Shown here one piece after another: positions 39,825 through 49,678 of a DNA stretch of 64,000 bases (positions within the stretch are counted from its first letter, which is position 1; each line of letters begins with the position of its first letter). Origin of the DNA: an uncultured Acetobacteraceae bacterium (lineage in GTDB: Bacteria; Pseudomonadota; Alphaproteobacteria; Acetobacterales; Acetobacteraceae); contig CAMKWS010000001.1 of NCBI GenBank assembly GCA_946476985.1, positions 248,001-312,000 on the forward strand, written 5' to 3'. Below the pieces are notes generated by a model that was not told the origin of the DNA, did not search any database, and saw nothing but the letters and a program-made list of their open reading frames with translations. A program made the position numbers and the translations under genes.

Positions 39825-41636
39825 TTACTCATCTACAACCGAATGGCCTCGGGCGAAACCCCCTCTCGCCTGTAATGACCACATTCCCGCATAAACTTTT
39901 CCTTTTTCTAGCAATTCAGCGTGGGTTCCCTCCTCTGCGACCTCTCCCTTTTCCATCACGAGTATGTGATCAGCCATCTGGATAGTCGAAAGCCGGTGCG
40001 CAATAACAAGGGTCGTGCGTCCCGCGGAAAGGGCAAGCAGCTCCTTTTGAATGGCATCTTCCGTTTTTGTATCAAGCGCGCTAGTCGCTTCATCTAATAT
40101 AAGCAAACGTGGATCTCTTAGGATGACACGTGCGATTGCCATCCTCTGCCGCTCCCCTCCAGAGAGCCGTACACCCCGCTCACCTACAAGAGTGTCATAC
40201 CCCTCTGGTAATGCCTCAATAAATGTTGCTAGCTGCGCTTTTTCTGCTGCTTGCCGTACCTCTTCTCTTGAAGCGCCTACACGCCCATAGGCAATATTTT
40301 CTAAAATCGTTGCGTTAAACAAAGAAGTTTCTTGTGCGACAACCCCCATTTGAGCACGCACGTTTTCTACAGAAAGCTGTGGCAGAGGAATAGAATCAAG
40401 CAGAATCCTTCCCCCACTCGGATCATATTGGCGGCTCACAAGCTTTGCGAGGGTTGATTTCCCCGAGCCGCTACGCCCTACGATAGCGAGCATTTTCCCA
40501 GCCTCTAACCGGAAACTTACATTCTTTAATATCGCTTGCCCGGAAACATATTCAAAGCACAGTTTCTGCGCCTCTAAGCGCACTCCCCCAGCAGCCTGCC
40601 GCCCTACTGGCAGCTTAACTGCATCAAAGGGGGAGCTAATCTCAGGTTCCAAGGCAAGAAGCTCCAAATAAGCTTCAATATCCACACGAGCATTACGCCA
40701 GCCTGCCCCTACATAATTAAGGGCCCCTACCGCACTATAAACGCTCCGCAAATAGGTTCCTATCAGCACAAACTGCGCCACACCGATTCGGTGGGCAAGA
40801 ATATCCTCTATCGCCAAACCTAGTAGCGCTGCTGTTGCGATAGCGATAAGAATATTCCGTACGGCTTGCGAGCCACCAATAAGCCACTGTAAGCGACACT
40901 CCGCAGCTGTAAGCTCTCTCCACGCTATATTCTGCCGCTTAACCTCATAATCCGCATTACCAAAAGCGCGAACAACATCAGCATTTAATAAACTATCCAC
41001 CAAGTTTCGGTGTACAATGCCGTTTGCATGGTTCCGCTCCCGGCGCGCCTGCATCCTCCAACGCGTAAAGAGAAATGAAATCCCGCTATAGAGGATAATC
41101 GTTCCGCCTAAGAGACATAAATAAACGCCAGAAAACACATGGAACACAACAAAGAAGGTCAACAAAAGCCCTGTTAGATTAGGCAAAACATTTGATAAAA
41201 ACATATCAATAATCGTGCTTGCCGCATCTGCCCCACGATCAATCACTCTTGTCAAAGCACCTGTCTGCTTTGTTTGGTGAAAACGCGCACTCAACTCATG
41301 AATCTTCGCCAAACCCAAAAGACTAATTCGTTCTTTTAGTGCCATACGTATAGGCATCATCAGGAGGCTACGCACTGGTCCAGCAAGAGCAGCTAAACCT
41401 CGCATAATGGTATATTGCGCCAGCAAAGCTAACACCGCCGCTACGACAGCCGTCCCATCAGAAAGCTGCCCAACCATACGACTAAACAACCAAGGTGTCG
41501 CAACAGCTGTACCGCTTTCTACAGCAAGCAACAAAAAAGACCCCAAGGAGCGCAGCCTCCAGTTTCCTAAATGCTTGGGACGTATTTTTTTCCAAAACAC
41601 CCTAAGCGATAAACGCTCTATTTTTGTCGTTGTCAT
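39825..41636 (-). CDS. ABC transporter, fused permease/ATP-binding exporter
   Basis: 603 aa; TM domain plus VGRSGSGKSTLAKLVSRQYDPSGG, LSGGERQRMAIARVILRDPRLLILDEATSALD. Confidence 0.93.
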   Translation of the reverse strand: MTTTKIERLSLRVFWKKIRPKHLGNWRLRSLGSFLLLAVESGTAVATPWLFSRMVGQLSDGTAVVAAVLALLAQYTIMRGLAALAGPVRSLLMMPIRMALKERISLLGLAKIHELSARFHQTKQTGALTRVIDRGADAASTIIDMFLSNVLPNLTGLLLTFFVVFHVFSGVYLCLLGGTIILYSGISFLFTRWRMQARRERNHANGIVHRNLVDSLLNADVVRAFGNADYEVKRQNIAWRELTAAECRLQWLIGGSQAVRNILIAIATAALLGLAIEDILAHRIGVAQFVLIGTYLRSVYSAVGALNYVGAGWRNARVDIEAYLELLALEPEISSPFDAVKLPVGRQAAGGVRLEAQKLCFEYVSGQAILKNVSFRLEAGKMLAIVGRSGSGKSTLAKLVSRQYDPSGGRILLDSIPLPQLSVENVRAQMGVVAQETSLFNATILENIAYGRVGASREEVRQAAEKAQLATFIEALPEGYDTLVGERGVRLSGGERQRMAIARVILRDPRLLILDEATSALDTKTEDAIQKELLALSAGRTTLVIAHRLSTIQMADHILVMEKGEVAEEGTHAELLEKGKVYAGMWSLQARGGFARGHSVVDE

Positions 41637-41789
41637 AATACCCTGATAACGTAACTGTACTGCGTAATAAATTTACACGGCCTTCTGGCGCCCTATATCT
41701 CCCTGTCATTTAGATATGGGGAGACCAATACAAACAATTTGTTATATAATTGTTTCATAGATCATTCTTCAGAGATACCACATACCATT

Positions 41790-42623
41790 ATGCCTGCATC
41801 AACTCCCCTACCTCCCCTTCGCCATATAGAGCGCTGTCACAACATCTCCTTACCGGCTGGCCGCACACCCCTTACCTTCAAGGACGATATCATCGGCTGG
41901 GTAGATCCCTCCTGCATATCATGGCTAAAAACAGCTCCATGCCACTCCCTTGTCCATATCAAAAAAGACCATATCACCCTCTCCCACAAAGATAACTTAC
42001 GCGACATCAGCAACGCTTTAGTTCAACAAAAACGCTTTAATCCTTTTAACGAATGGTTTGATGTTCGCAGCCCCAAAGGCGATATTCTTGGCCAGATTGA
42101 TCGCGCACTTATTCCTATTTTAGGTGTTGAAGCTTCGGGCGTACATATGAATGGGCTTGTCCAGAAAAGAGAGGGCTTACATCTTTGGGTTGCCCGCCGT
42201 AGCCCACACAAACGCCTAGACCCCGGTAAATTAGATCATCTTGTCGCTGGGGGAATGAGTACTGGCTTAACGCCAGATGAAACTGTTATTAAAGAGGCTG
42301 AGGAGGAAGCTGCCATCCCCGCTCATCTTGCTCGGCAAGCAAAACAAGTCAGCCGCCTCCATTATGCTATGTCCCGGCCTGAAGGGCTACGTCGTGACTG
42401 CCTGTACTGCTATGACCTCATCTTACCAGAAAGCTTCACCCCCCGCGCAAATGATGGAGAGGTCGAATCTTTTCAGCTCCTGCCGATAAAGAAAGTATTC
42501 CAGCAGGTTTGGGATACAGATGATTTTAAATTTAACGTCAATCTTGTACTGCTAGACCTTTTCCTGCGTTTAAAGATGTTCAATAAACAGGATGCACAAA
42601 AGCTAGCAGAGGCCCTATACTAA
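41790..42623 (+). CDS. Nudix hydrolase with DUF4743-like N-terminal domain
   Basis: AGGMSTGLTPDETVIKEAEEEAAIP Nudix-like box; start uncertain (ATG 41790 vs TTG 41739). Confidence 0.8.
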   Translation: MPASTPLPPLRHIERCHNISLPAGRTPLTFKDDIIGWVDPSCISWLKTAPCHSLVHIKKDHITLSHKDNLRDISNALVQQKRFNPFNEWFDVRSPKGDILGQIDRALIPILGVEASGVHMNGLVQKREGLHLWVARRSPHKRLDPGKLDHLVAGGMSTGLTPDETVIKEAEEEAAIPAHLARQAKQVSRLHYAMSRPEGLRRDCLYCYDLILPESFTPRANDGEVESFQLLPIKKVFQQVWDTDDFKFNVNLVLLDLFLRLKMFNKQDAQKLAEALY

Positions 42624-42707
42624 GGTTTTCATGGCTCAATACACTCACGTATGGGCCATTTCGCCTAGGGGCAAACATTCTTTGGCCATCACCGAGAACC
42701 ATTCATA

Positions 42708-43820
42708 ATGACAAACGACACATCATCCAATACTCAACTTACCCCACCTACACCTTCTAAAACGCTTCAAAAACGGGCACGTGCCTGCTTGGCGATCTTC
42801 TTCATCCTCATCACACTTTGGACATTAAGAGGGCTATTCCCTGCTCTACTATGGGGAGGAATATTCGCTATTGCTTTATGGCCACTGTACAAACGTGCTG
42901 AAAAACGTTTTGGCACGTCCATTTGGCTACCTTTAATCTTTACCGGTATTTTAACACTTATCTTTCTTGTGCCTGTTTCTTTTGTCAGCTTTAAAACGGC
43001 CGATGAAATTCATAGTGCTATTTTGTGGCTTGATAGCATCCGCCACCGTGGCATTCCTGCCCCCCATTGGTTGGAAAGTCTACCTATTGCCTCCGCACAA
43101 ATTCGTACATTCTGGGCAGAGCATCTTAGCAACCCAGAGGGGCTAAATAACCTCTTCCACTCTATCAATGCCGGTCATGGCGTTGCTGTTGGTAAACAGT
43201 TCGGTTCCCACCTGATTGACATCGCCCATCGCGGCATCCTCTTCGGCTTTTCTATGCTGACACTTTTCTTCTTACTGAAAGATGGTCACAAGATTATCGA
43301 AAAGTGCCTCATCGGTTCCGAGCGCCTCTTTGGCGCCCAAGGAGAAAGCCTAGCTAAGCAGATTATTTCCTCTGTCCACGGAACTGTTTCTGGCCTCGTT
43401 CTCGTGGGGTTAGGAGAAGGTATTGTGATGGGAATCTGCTATATCATTGCAGGCGCCCCACAGCCTCTTATCTTCGGTCTGGCTACAGCCATCGCAGCAA
43501 TGGTGCCTCTCTTAGGTTGGGTTGCCATTACGATTGTCTGCCTACTAATTGCCTTTAAAAGCAGTATGATTGCCGCAACTATTGTGTGGATCATCGGCGC
43601 CATTATGCTCTTCATCGCCGATCATTTTATCCGCCCCGTACTTATTGGCGGAACAACCAAAGTTCCCTTCTTATGGGTTTTATTGGGAATTTTGGGCGGT
43701 GCAGAAACATGGCACCTGATGGGGCTCTTTATCGGCCCTGCTGTAATGGCTGCGACGCATCTTCTTTGGACGATTTGGACAAGCCCAAAGGATCACAAAA
43801 CAACTAAAAACACATTGTAA
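42708..43820 (+). CDS. AI-2E family (PerM/YdiK-like) transporter
   Basis: 370 aa; multi-TM, GLFPALLWGGIFAIALWPLYKRAEKRFG, ADHFIRPVLIGGTTKVPFLWVLLGILGGAETWHLMGLFIGPAVMA. Confidence 0.88.
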   Translation: MTNDTSSNTQLTPPTPSKTLQKRARACLAIFFILITLWTLRGLFPALLWGGIFAIALWPLYKRAEKRFGTSIWLPLIFTGILTLIFLVPVSFVSFKTADEIHSAILWLDSIRHRGIPAPHWLESLPIASAQIRTFWAEHLSNPEGLNNLFHSINAGHGVAVGKQFGSHLIDIAHRGILFGFSMLTLFFLLKDGHKIIEKCLIGSERLFGAQGESLAKQIISSVHGTVSGLVLVGLGEGIVMGICYIIAGAPQPLIFGLATAIAAMVPLLGWVAITIVCLLIAFKSSMIAATIVWIIGAIMLFIADHFIRPVLIGGTTKVPFLWVLLGILGGAETWHLMGLFIGPAVMAATHLLWTIWTSPKDHKTTKNTL

Positions 43821-43842
43821 GAAAAATAGAAACCGCAGGAGA

Positions 43843-43919
43843 TGGTCGGGCAGGCGGGATTCGAACCCACGACCCCCAGTCCCCCAGACTGATGCGCTAC
43901 CAGGCTGCGCTACTGCCCG
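43843..43919 (-). tRNA. tRNA-Pro (anticodon GGG), CCA encoded
   Basis: Reverse strand CGGGCAGTAGCGCAGCCTGGTAGCGCATCAGTCTGGGGGACTGGGGGTCGTGGGTTCGAATCCCGCCTGCCCGACCA. Confidence 0.95.
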
Positions 43920-43947
43920 TCGTCCTGCGGTGAAAGTTCCTCTAGCA

Positions 43948-43988
43948 GCCCCAAACCATTACTGCAATGGTTTGGGGTTCTTTTTTAG
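43948..43988 (+). terminator. Intrinsic terminator
   Basis: ccccaaaccattactgcaatggtttgggg followed by ttctttttt on the + strand. Confidence 0.75.
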
Positions 43989-43995
43989 ATGTTTT

Positions 43996-45114
43996 TCAAT
44001 GAGAGAGACTTTTCTTCATCGCTGTCACCTCTTCTATGACAGCGCGCAGGACAGCTTTCACTTCATTCTGCCCCACTTTATAGGCACGAGCTCGCCGTTC
44101 ATACGCAGCCAGCTTCTGCCTGAGGGACATATTGTCTGACTCTAAAGAAGCCAAACGCTCCGCACCCTGAGCCTGCGAAGCCGCCTCTTTCTTCGCAATA
44201 TCCAGTCTTTGTTTAAGCTGGGTAATTTCTGCCTCAAGTGCCTTATATTCTTCCGACACATTACCTTGAGCCGTTTGCCCCTCAAGAGCATCATGAAGTG
44301 AGCGCTTAAGACGAATATTCTCATCCTCAAGGGACTGCATAATCAAAACAGCTTTCTCAAGCTTTTCAACCAGAACCCTCCGCTCTTCTTCTATTTTTTC
44401 CTGCCGCAAACGCCGCTGCTCACTTTCTTCACCACCGGGAGCTGATGCAGCCCGAAGATCCTGATGAGCCTTTTCCAACGCACGATACCGCTCAGTATGA
44501 CGCTCCAGCTCGGCCTCAAGCGTTTTCAAGCGCACTGTGTCCTGTTTCTGCCGCTCTACTAACGAGGTAAGCTGCTCTATATTTTCTTGCAGCTGAAGAT
44601 TTTCGCTCTCCAACTCAGCAAGATATGCAGCACTATCCGTGCCTCCTGAGGAACTTTTACTTCCTTCTCCAGAAGAACGCTCTGCCGCCAATTCAGCCTT
44701 CAACTGCTGATTTTCGTCCTCAAGGGCCTTTAGCGATAGCGCAATATGGCCAAAGTCTTCTAACTGTTTACCTAAGCGTGCATTTTCTTCACGCAAGGCG
44801 GTCATCGTCTCTTCCAAATTCGTCGGCTCCTGCCTGCCAGAAATACCCCCCATTTGCCCAAAACCTTCTTTCTGCAAACGAGACATCACTTCATGGCTCT
44901 TCACACCATCACGGTATAATAACTCTGCTATGCGCCGCGCCACACTAACAGCATACTCACTATAGTAACGCTGGCCGCCTTCCTCTTTCTCCGCCCGGAA
45001 AAGAGGATAAAAATTCTCCCACGAACGCAAGCGATGTAAAGGAATATCAAGCTCCGTTGCCACGTTTGCAGCTAAACGTAGCTCCCGCCCTTTATTCAAT
45101 TGTACTTTCGTCAT
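43996..45114 (-). CDS. MerR-type HTH protein with long C-terminal coiled coil
   Basis: 372 aa; MerR-like HTH (LRSWENFYPLFRAEKEEGGQRYYSEYAVSVARRIAELLYRDG) downstream of ihfA; repeated L-E-x-[DE]-N-x-x-L units. Confidence 0.85.
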   Translation of the reverse strand: MTKVQLNKGRELRLAANVATELDIPLHRLRSWENFYPLFRAEKEEGGQRYYSEYAVSVARRIAELLYRDGVKSHEVMSRLQKEGFGQMGGISGRQEPTNLEETMTALREENARLGKQLEDFGHIALSLKALEDENQQLKAELAAERSSGEGSKSSSGGTDSAAYLAELESENLQLQENIEQLTSLVERQKQDTVRLKTLEAELERHTERYRALEKAHQDLRAASAPGGEESEQRRLRQEKIEEERRVLVEKLEKAVLIMQSLEDENIRLKRSLHDALEGQTAQGNVSEEYKALEAEITQLKQRLDIAKKEAASQAQGAERLASLESDNMSLRQKLAAYERRARAYKVGQNEVKAVLRAVIEEVTAMKKSLSH

Positions 45115-45422
45115 GAAGAAGAACCTTGAGACACATCTCGCGCCGTCACACTCTCACGCAACAGCCGAGACGGGCGGAAAAAAGGGACACGCCTCGCCGT
45201 AATAACGGCTTCTTTCCCCGTAAGGGGATTACGCCCCAGTCTCGTCGCCTTATCTCGCACACCGAAAGTGCCAAAACCGCTTATTTTCAACGGCTTTCCT
45301 TCTTCCAGCGTCTGAACAAACAAGCTAAACATCTCCTCCAGCAGCGAAATCGCCTGCTGTCGAGAGAGGCCATTCTGCTCCTGAAGGAGCTCAATAAGGT
45401 CTGCGCGTGCGATTGTCTCCAT
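45111..45422 (-). CDS. ihfA: Integration host factor subunit alpha
   Basis: 103 aa; LIELLQEQNGLSRQQAISLLEEMFSLF, LKISGFGTFGVRDKATRLGRNPLTGKE; between fabH and merR. Confidence 0.92.
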   Translation of the reverse strand: METIARADLIELLQEQNGLSRQQAISLLEEMFSLFVQTLEEGKPLKISGFGTFGVRDKATRLGRNPLTGKEAVITARRVPFFRPSRLLRESVTARDVSQGSSS

Positions 45423-45467
45423 AATTTAGACGTATCATGAGATTTCACATCGTCACACTGAAAAAAT

Positions 45468-45500
45468 CAAAAACCCCCCAGCATAATGCTGAAGGGCTCT
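45468..45500 (-). terminator. Intrinsic terminator downstream of ihfA/fabH boundary
   Basis: Reverse strand CCCTTCAGCATTATGCTGGGGGGTTTTT downstream of fabH. Confidence 0.6.
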
Positions 45501-45531
45501 TAATATCACGCAAAAGTGTTTGAATGGACAC

Positions 45532-46521
45532 CTACATTCGAACCAAAGCAGAGCCCCATGTCAGGCCACCACCAAGAGCTTCCATCAAAACAAGGTCACC
45601 CTTCTTAATGCGCCCATCCTCTACAGCCTCAGCTAACGCTAGAGGAATCGAGGCAGCAGACGTATTCGCATGGCGGTCGACCGTTACAACAACACGATCC
45701 GATGGCAATGCCAACTTTTTAGCCATCCCATCAATAATACGCAGGTTAGCTTGATGAGGAACCATCCATTGAATGTCGCTCCCCTTCAACCCGTTGGTCT
45801 CCAATGCTTCATCAACCGCGGCTGCTAGATTCACCACAGCATGGCGGAAAACTTCACGCCCCTGCATCTTCAAAGCAACCTTGCCTGAGCAACAGCCAAC
45901 AGCACCATCAACGTAAAGAAGATCCCCTAAGCGGCCATCAGAGTGAAGATGCGTTGAGAGAATACCCTCACCTTCTCCAGCCCCTTTTTCTAAAAGCACA
46001 GCCCCTGCACCATCACCAAAAAGCACACATGTTGAGCGATCTTCCCAGTCCAGAAGACGGGAGAAAACCTCAACACCGATGACCAAAACAGACGCAGCTT
46101 GCCCAGAACGAATCAAAGAATCCGCCATGGATAGTGCATATACAAAGCCGGAGCATGCAGCACTAACATCAAACCCAAAACCACGTTCCATCCCTAAAGC
46201 TGCCTGTACACGCACTGCAACAGAAGGGAACACTTGGTCTGGCGTTGATGTAGCTACAATTATAGCTTCTACATCTGCGGCTGTTTTGCCTGCATTTTCT
46301 AAGGCACGCTTGGCAGCATCACGAGCGAGAGACACAGCTCCCTCATCCCCTGAAACAAGATGCCGCTGGCGGATACCTGTCCGTGTGCGAATCCACTCAT
46401 CAGACGTATCAAGCCGTGCTGCCAGCTCATCATTCGTTACAACCTGTTTAGGGAGTGCCCCACCCACGCCGATTAAGCGAGCAGCAAGCCGTTTCTGTTG
46501 AGATGTTTCATCATACGCCAT
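45532..46521 (-). CDS. fabH: 3-oxoacyl-ACP synthase III
   Basis: 329 aa; DTSDEWIRTRTGIRQRH, DVSAACSGFVYAL, VPHQANLRIID, GGGLTWGSALVRM. Confidence 0.97.
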   Translation of the reverse strand: MAYDETSQQKRLAARLIGVGGALPKQVVTNDELAARLDTSDEWIRTRTGIRQRHLVSGDEGAVSLARDAAKRALENAGKTAADVEAIIVATSTPDQVFPSVAVRVQAALGMERGFGFDVSAACSGFVYALSMADSLIRSGQAASVLVIGVEVFSRLLDWEDRSTCVLFGDGAGAVLLEKGAGEGEGILSTHLHSDGRLGDLLYVDGAVGCCSGKVALKMQGREVFRHAVVNLAAAVDEALETNGLKGSDIQWMVPHQANLRIIDGMAKKLALPSDRVVVTVDRHANTSAASIPLALAEAVEDGRIKKGDLVLMEALGGGLTWGSALVRM

Positions 46522-46530
46522 GAATGGACG

Positions 46531-47694
46531 TCACTCCTGCACATTATTTTCCGCAGCCTGCCCCAACATACCTAGTTGGTCCAGACGGTGGCGAATCTTA
46601 GCATTGAGGTTATTTTCAACGGCATCAATGGCCACATCCACAGCGGAAGCAAAACCTTCAGAATCCGCTCCACCGTGAGACTTCACAACAATACCATTCA
46701 ACCCAACAAATAGTGCGCCATTATAGCGAGCCGGATCAATCCACTCTCTCATACGACGCAAACCTGGGCGGACAAGCATATAACCTAGCTTTGTCAGCCA
46801 GTTTGACTCAAACACGCTTTTTAACAAACCAAAAGCTAACTTCAACGCACCTTCGCCTGTTTTCAGCGCGACATTCCCAGTGAAGCCATCCGTAACGACA
46901 ACATCCGTCACCCCAGCTGTGATATCGTGCCCTTCAACAAAGCCATAGAAGCTGTCTGCCAGAACGCTATCACGCAGCCTCTCAGCAGCTTGTTTTAATC
47001 TCTCATCGCCCTTTAGCTCTTCCGAACCAACATTTAATAAGCCAATTGTTGGAGCCTTCAACGCAAGAGCAGCCTGTGCAAAGGCTTCACCCATTACAGC
47101 AAATTCTACAAGATTACGTGCATCACAAAGGATATTCGCACCGAGGTCCAACATCACCACATCACCACGTGCAGACGGCTGTACCGCAGCCATAGCAGGG
47201 CGTGAAATACCGGGAAGAGCTTTCACAATAATCTTCGCAAGGGCTAGCATAGCTCCGCTGTTACCCGCAGAGACAACACCTAGCGCCTCCCCAGAAGCAA
47301 CAGCCTGCATAGCCACACGCATAGATGATCCACGCACCCGCAAGGCCGCCGTTGGCTTCATCTCCATAGGGATACTCTCCGGCGCATGGCGCACGGTGCA
47401 TATCTCAGCAGCTTTTGGGTAATTCTTTAATGAACTCTCAAGAACTTCTTGATCGCCAATCAATAAGATTCGCACCTTAGGATGGCGAATGGCGGCAATC
47501 TCTAAACCAGCCAAAACGATCTCGGGGGCGTGATCTCCCCCCATGGCATCAACAGCCAGGGTAAAAGGAACCGAAGATGTTGCTTCCACCGTAGCGGCCC
47601 CACCCTCAGCTTGAACGACAGACGCCTCCGTCATGAGTGCAGCCCCCGAATAGTCTTCTAACATTCCTGCTCTGGCAGGAAGAAACTTCATCAC
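46531..47694 (-). CDS. plsX: Phosphate acyltransferase PlsX
   Basis: 387 aa; TLAVDAMGGDHAPEIVLAGLE, SAGNSGAMLALAK, LLNVGSEELKG, VTDGFTGNVALKT. Confidence 0.96.
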   Translation of the reverse strand: MMKFLPARAGMLEDYSGAALMTEASVVQAEGGAATVEATSSVPFTLAVDAMGGDHAPEIVLAGLEIAAIRHPKVRILLIGDQEVLESSLKNYPKAAEICTVRHAPESIPMEMKPTAALRVRGSSMRVAMQAVASGEALGVVSAGNSGAMLALAKIIVKALPGISRPAMAAVQPSARGDVVMLDLGANILCDARNLVEFAVMGEAFAQAALALKAPTIGLLNVGSEELKGDERLKQAAERLRDSVLADSFYGFVEGHDITAGVTDVVVTDGFTGNVALKTGEGALKLAFGLLKSVFESNWLTKLGYMLVRPGLRRMREWIDPARYNGALFVGLNGIVVKSHGGADSEGFASAVDVAIDAVENNLNAKIRHRLDQLGMLGQAAENNVQE

Positions 47695-47733
47695 ACACTC
47701 CCGAACACAAGCTCGGGAGTATGCTTATTATAA

Positions 47734-47940
47734 TTAGGCGCGCACAGCTGTCTTCAGTGCACGACCTTCTGCGCTGACAACCTCACGGCCATCATAATGC
47801 CCGCAGTGGCTGCAAACGTGGTGAGGACGTTTCATCTCACCGCAATTAGCGCATTCTGCGTGTGCTTCAACACGAAGAGCCTGGTGGCTGCGACGCATGC
47901 CACGACGGGACGGCGTAGTCTTTCTCTTAGGGACGGCCAT
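47734..47940 (-). CDS. rpmF: 50S ribosomal protein L32
   Basis: [47 protein letters not shown]. Confidence 0.97.
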   Translation of the reverse strand: MAVPKRKTTPSRRGMRRSHQALRVEAHAECANCGEMKRPHHVCSHCGHYDGREVVSAEGRALKTAVRA

Positions 47941-48156
47941 GGTTCTCTGCCTCTCACTGGGTTACATATCCGGCTTCTGCAACCGCATAGCGCGGCCTCA
48001 AGCCAGAGGAATCTCACTAACTCACCACCGCCACAAACTACGGTGTTCAGGCGTGCGGCTCTAGCAGACAGAACGCCCGCCTGCAAGAGATCAATGTCAT
48101 TCAGACATTATTCTTTCGGCTTTCTTTATCAGGAAGCCACGCCGCTGGCTACTCTT

Positions 48157-48771
48157 TCACTGTTTTTCCTGAAGTTTTTTCAACGCAGCAAAGGGACTTT
48201 CTTTTGCTGCCGCACTTTGTTCATCCAATTTATCATCTGAAGGCGTGACATCTACAAAAGAGTCTAAACCACTTCCTGCTCGGCGCGGGTAAGGGTCTAG
48301 GCACAAAGCTAGCTGCTCTGCTGTTGCCTCACCAAGATCAATAGCACGGCCATCATGAGGGACATCATCAGCTTCCTCCTGCAAGAGAGCTTCAATATCA
48401 ATCTCATCATCATTTAACATCTCACTCTCCGGTACGAACCGAAGATGAAAATGCTCATCGATTATCTCAGCCACTGGCTCACCTGTAATGATACAAGGCT
48501 GTTCCACCTGAGCATGTAAATGCCCATCAGCTAGCACCGTGTTGCCTTTTCCTTCCTTTATCCGGAAGGTACAAACCAACTCTGCCAACGACAGCAAGCC
48601 AAATCGTTCCATTAAAGCTTGACGTTCTTTTTCACTCGCCTCCACGGTTTCCTCTAAAGGGCGCCCAACCTTCGCAAGAGGAATACGCCTTGAGAGTTCT
48701 AGCGTCTGGCGTGTTTCACCCTGCATGGCTGATGCAGGCTTCTCCCCTTTAGATGACATAAAACCTCTCAT
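48157..48771 (-). CDS. DUF177 (YceD) family protein
   Basis: 204 aa; acidic LAELVCTFRIKEGKGNTVLADGHLHAQVEQPCIITGEPVAEIIDEHFHLRFVPE; upstream of rpmF. Confidence 0.85.
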   Translation of the reverse strand: MRGFMSSKGEKPASAMQGETRQTLELSRRIPLAKVGRPLEETVEASEKERQALMERFGLLSLAELVCTFRIKEGKGNTVLADGHLHAQVEQPCIITGEPVAEIIDEHFHLRFVPESEMLNDDEIDIEALLQEEADDVPHDGRAIDLGEATAEQLALCLDPYPRRAGSGLDSFVDVTPSDDKLDEQSAAAKESPFAALKKLQEKQ

Positions 48772-48960
48772 CTTTATCTATAAACAATAAAACTATTAGC
48801 TCCTTTCAGAATGCAGGCTAAGCGAAGTCAAGATAATTCTCCTCCACACTCCCCCTCCTACGCAGAAGCCTATGAAAAAGATTGACATAACAGCCTCTCT
48901 AAGGCACCGAAAATAACAAGACGGCATGCCCATTATCCCATTTAGGACACCCCGCCCTTC

Positions 48961-49584
48961 ATGATTGATTTTTCTTCAGCAACACACGACATGCAGGGAA
49001 ACACTCCCTCTCGTTTAGTTCGCCATCTCGGTGCACTGCGCCAGCATTGGGCTGGAGCCATCGCTGGAGGTTTTTTACTCTTAAGTGGCTGCGAGGCCGT
49101 TAGCCCCCCTCCCATTCCTCGTGGGGCCTTAGTCGAAAAGCTGGATTATGAGCAGCTTGTCCTAAACTCAAGCACACAAAATGATGCTTTAAGCCTACTT
49201 GGCTCTCCTACAGCACATGCCACATTTAATGATAACCGCTGGATATACGTCTCTATGACAAAGGATCTTGTTCCGCTGGCGCATCCTGTTATCGATAAAC
49301 AGCAAGTTGTCATTCTTGATTTTGATACTAAAGGCATCCTGCGCAACTTAAATGTGCTTGATAAGCGTCACGCTATTCCCATTGCTATGGCACAGGGTAT
49401 TACCCCAACACCGGGTACACATATTTCTGTTATTCAAGAGCTGCTTGGCAATGTCGGCCGTTACAATCCTATGAACAGCATGGGCAGCACTTTTGGTGGC
49501 ATGAGCAATGGTATGGGAGGTATGGGAGGCCCAATGAGCGGCCAAGGGACGGGCAATGGCGGTGTTGGCAACACAATGCCATAA
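48961..49584 (+). CDS. bamE: Outer membrane assembly lipoprotein BamE with Gly/Met-rich tail
   Basis: 207 aa; lipobox LLLSGC, GALVEKLDYEQLVLNSSTQNDALSLLGSPTAHATFNDNRWIYVS SmpA/OmlA-like. Confidence 0.88.
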   Translation: MIDFSSATHDMQGNTPSRLVRHLGALRQHWAGAIAGGFLLLSGCEAVSPPPIPRGALVEKLDYEQLVLNSSTQNDALSLLGSPTAHATFNDNRWIYVSMTKDLVPLAHPVIDKQQVVILDFDTKGILRNLNVLDKRHAIPIAMAQGITPTPGTHISVIQELLGNVGRYNPMNSMGSTFGGMSNGMGGMGGPMSGQGTGNGGVGNTMP

Positions 49585-49615
49585 TACACCTCTGCTCCAA
49601 CCCACCCTACTCAAC

Positions 49616-49642
49616 AAGGAGCACTTCGATGCTCCTTTTTTA
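49616..49642 (+). terminator. Intrinsic terminator after bamE
   Basis: aaggagcacttcgatgctccttttttaa. Confidence 0.8.
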
Positions 49643-49678
49643 ATACCCTGCGGATCCTTTAGCGCAGAGCCTCTAAAA

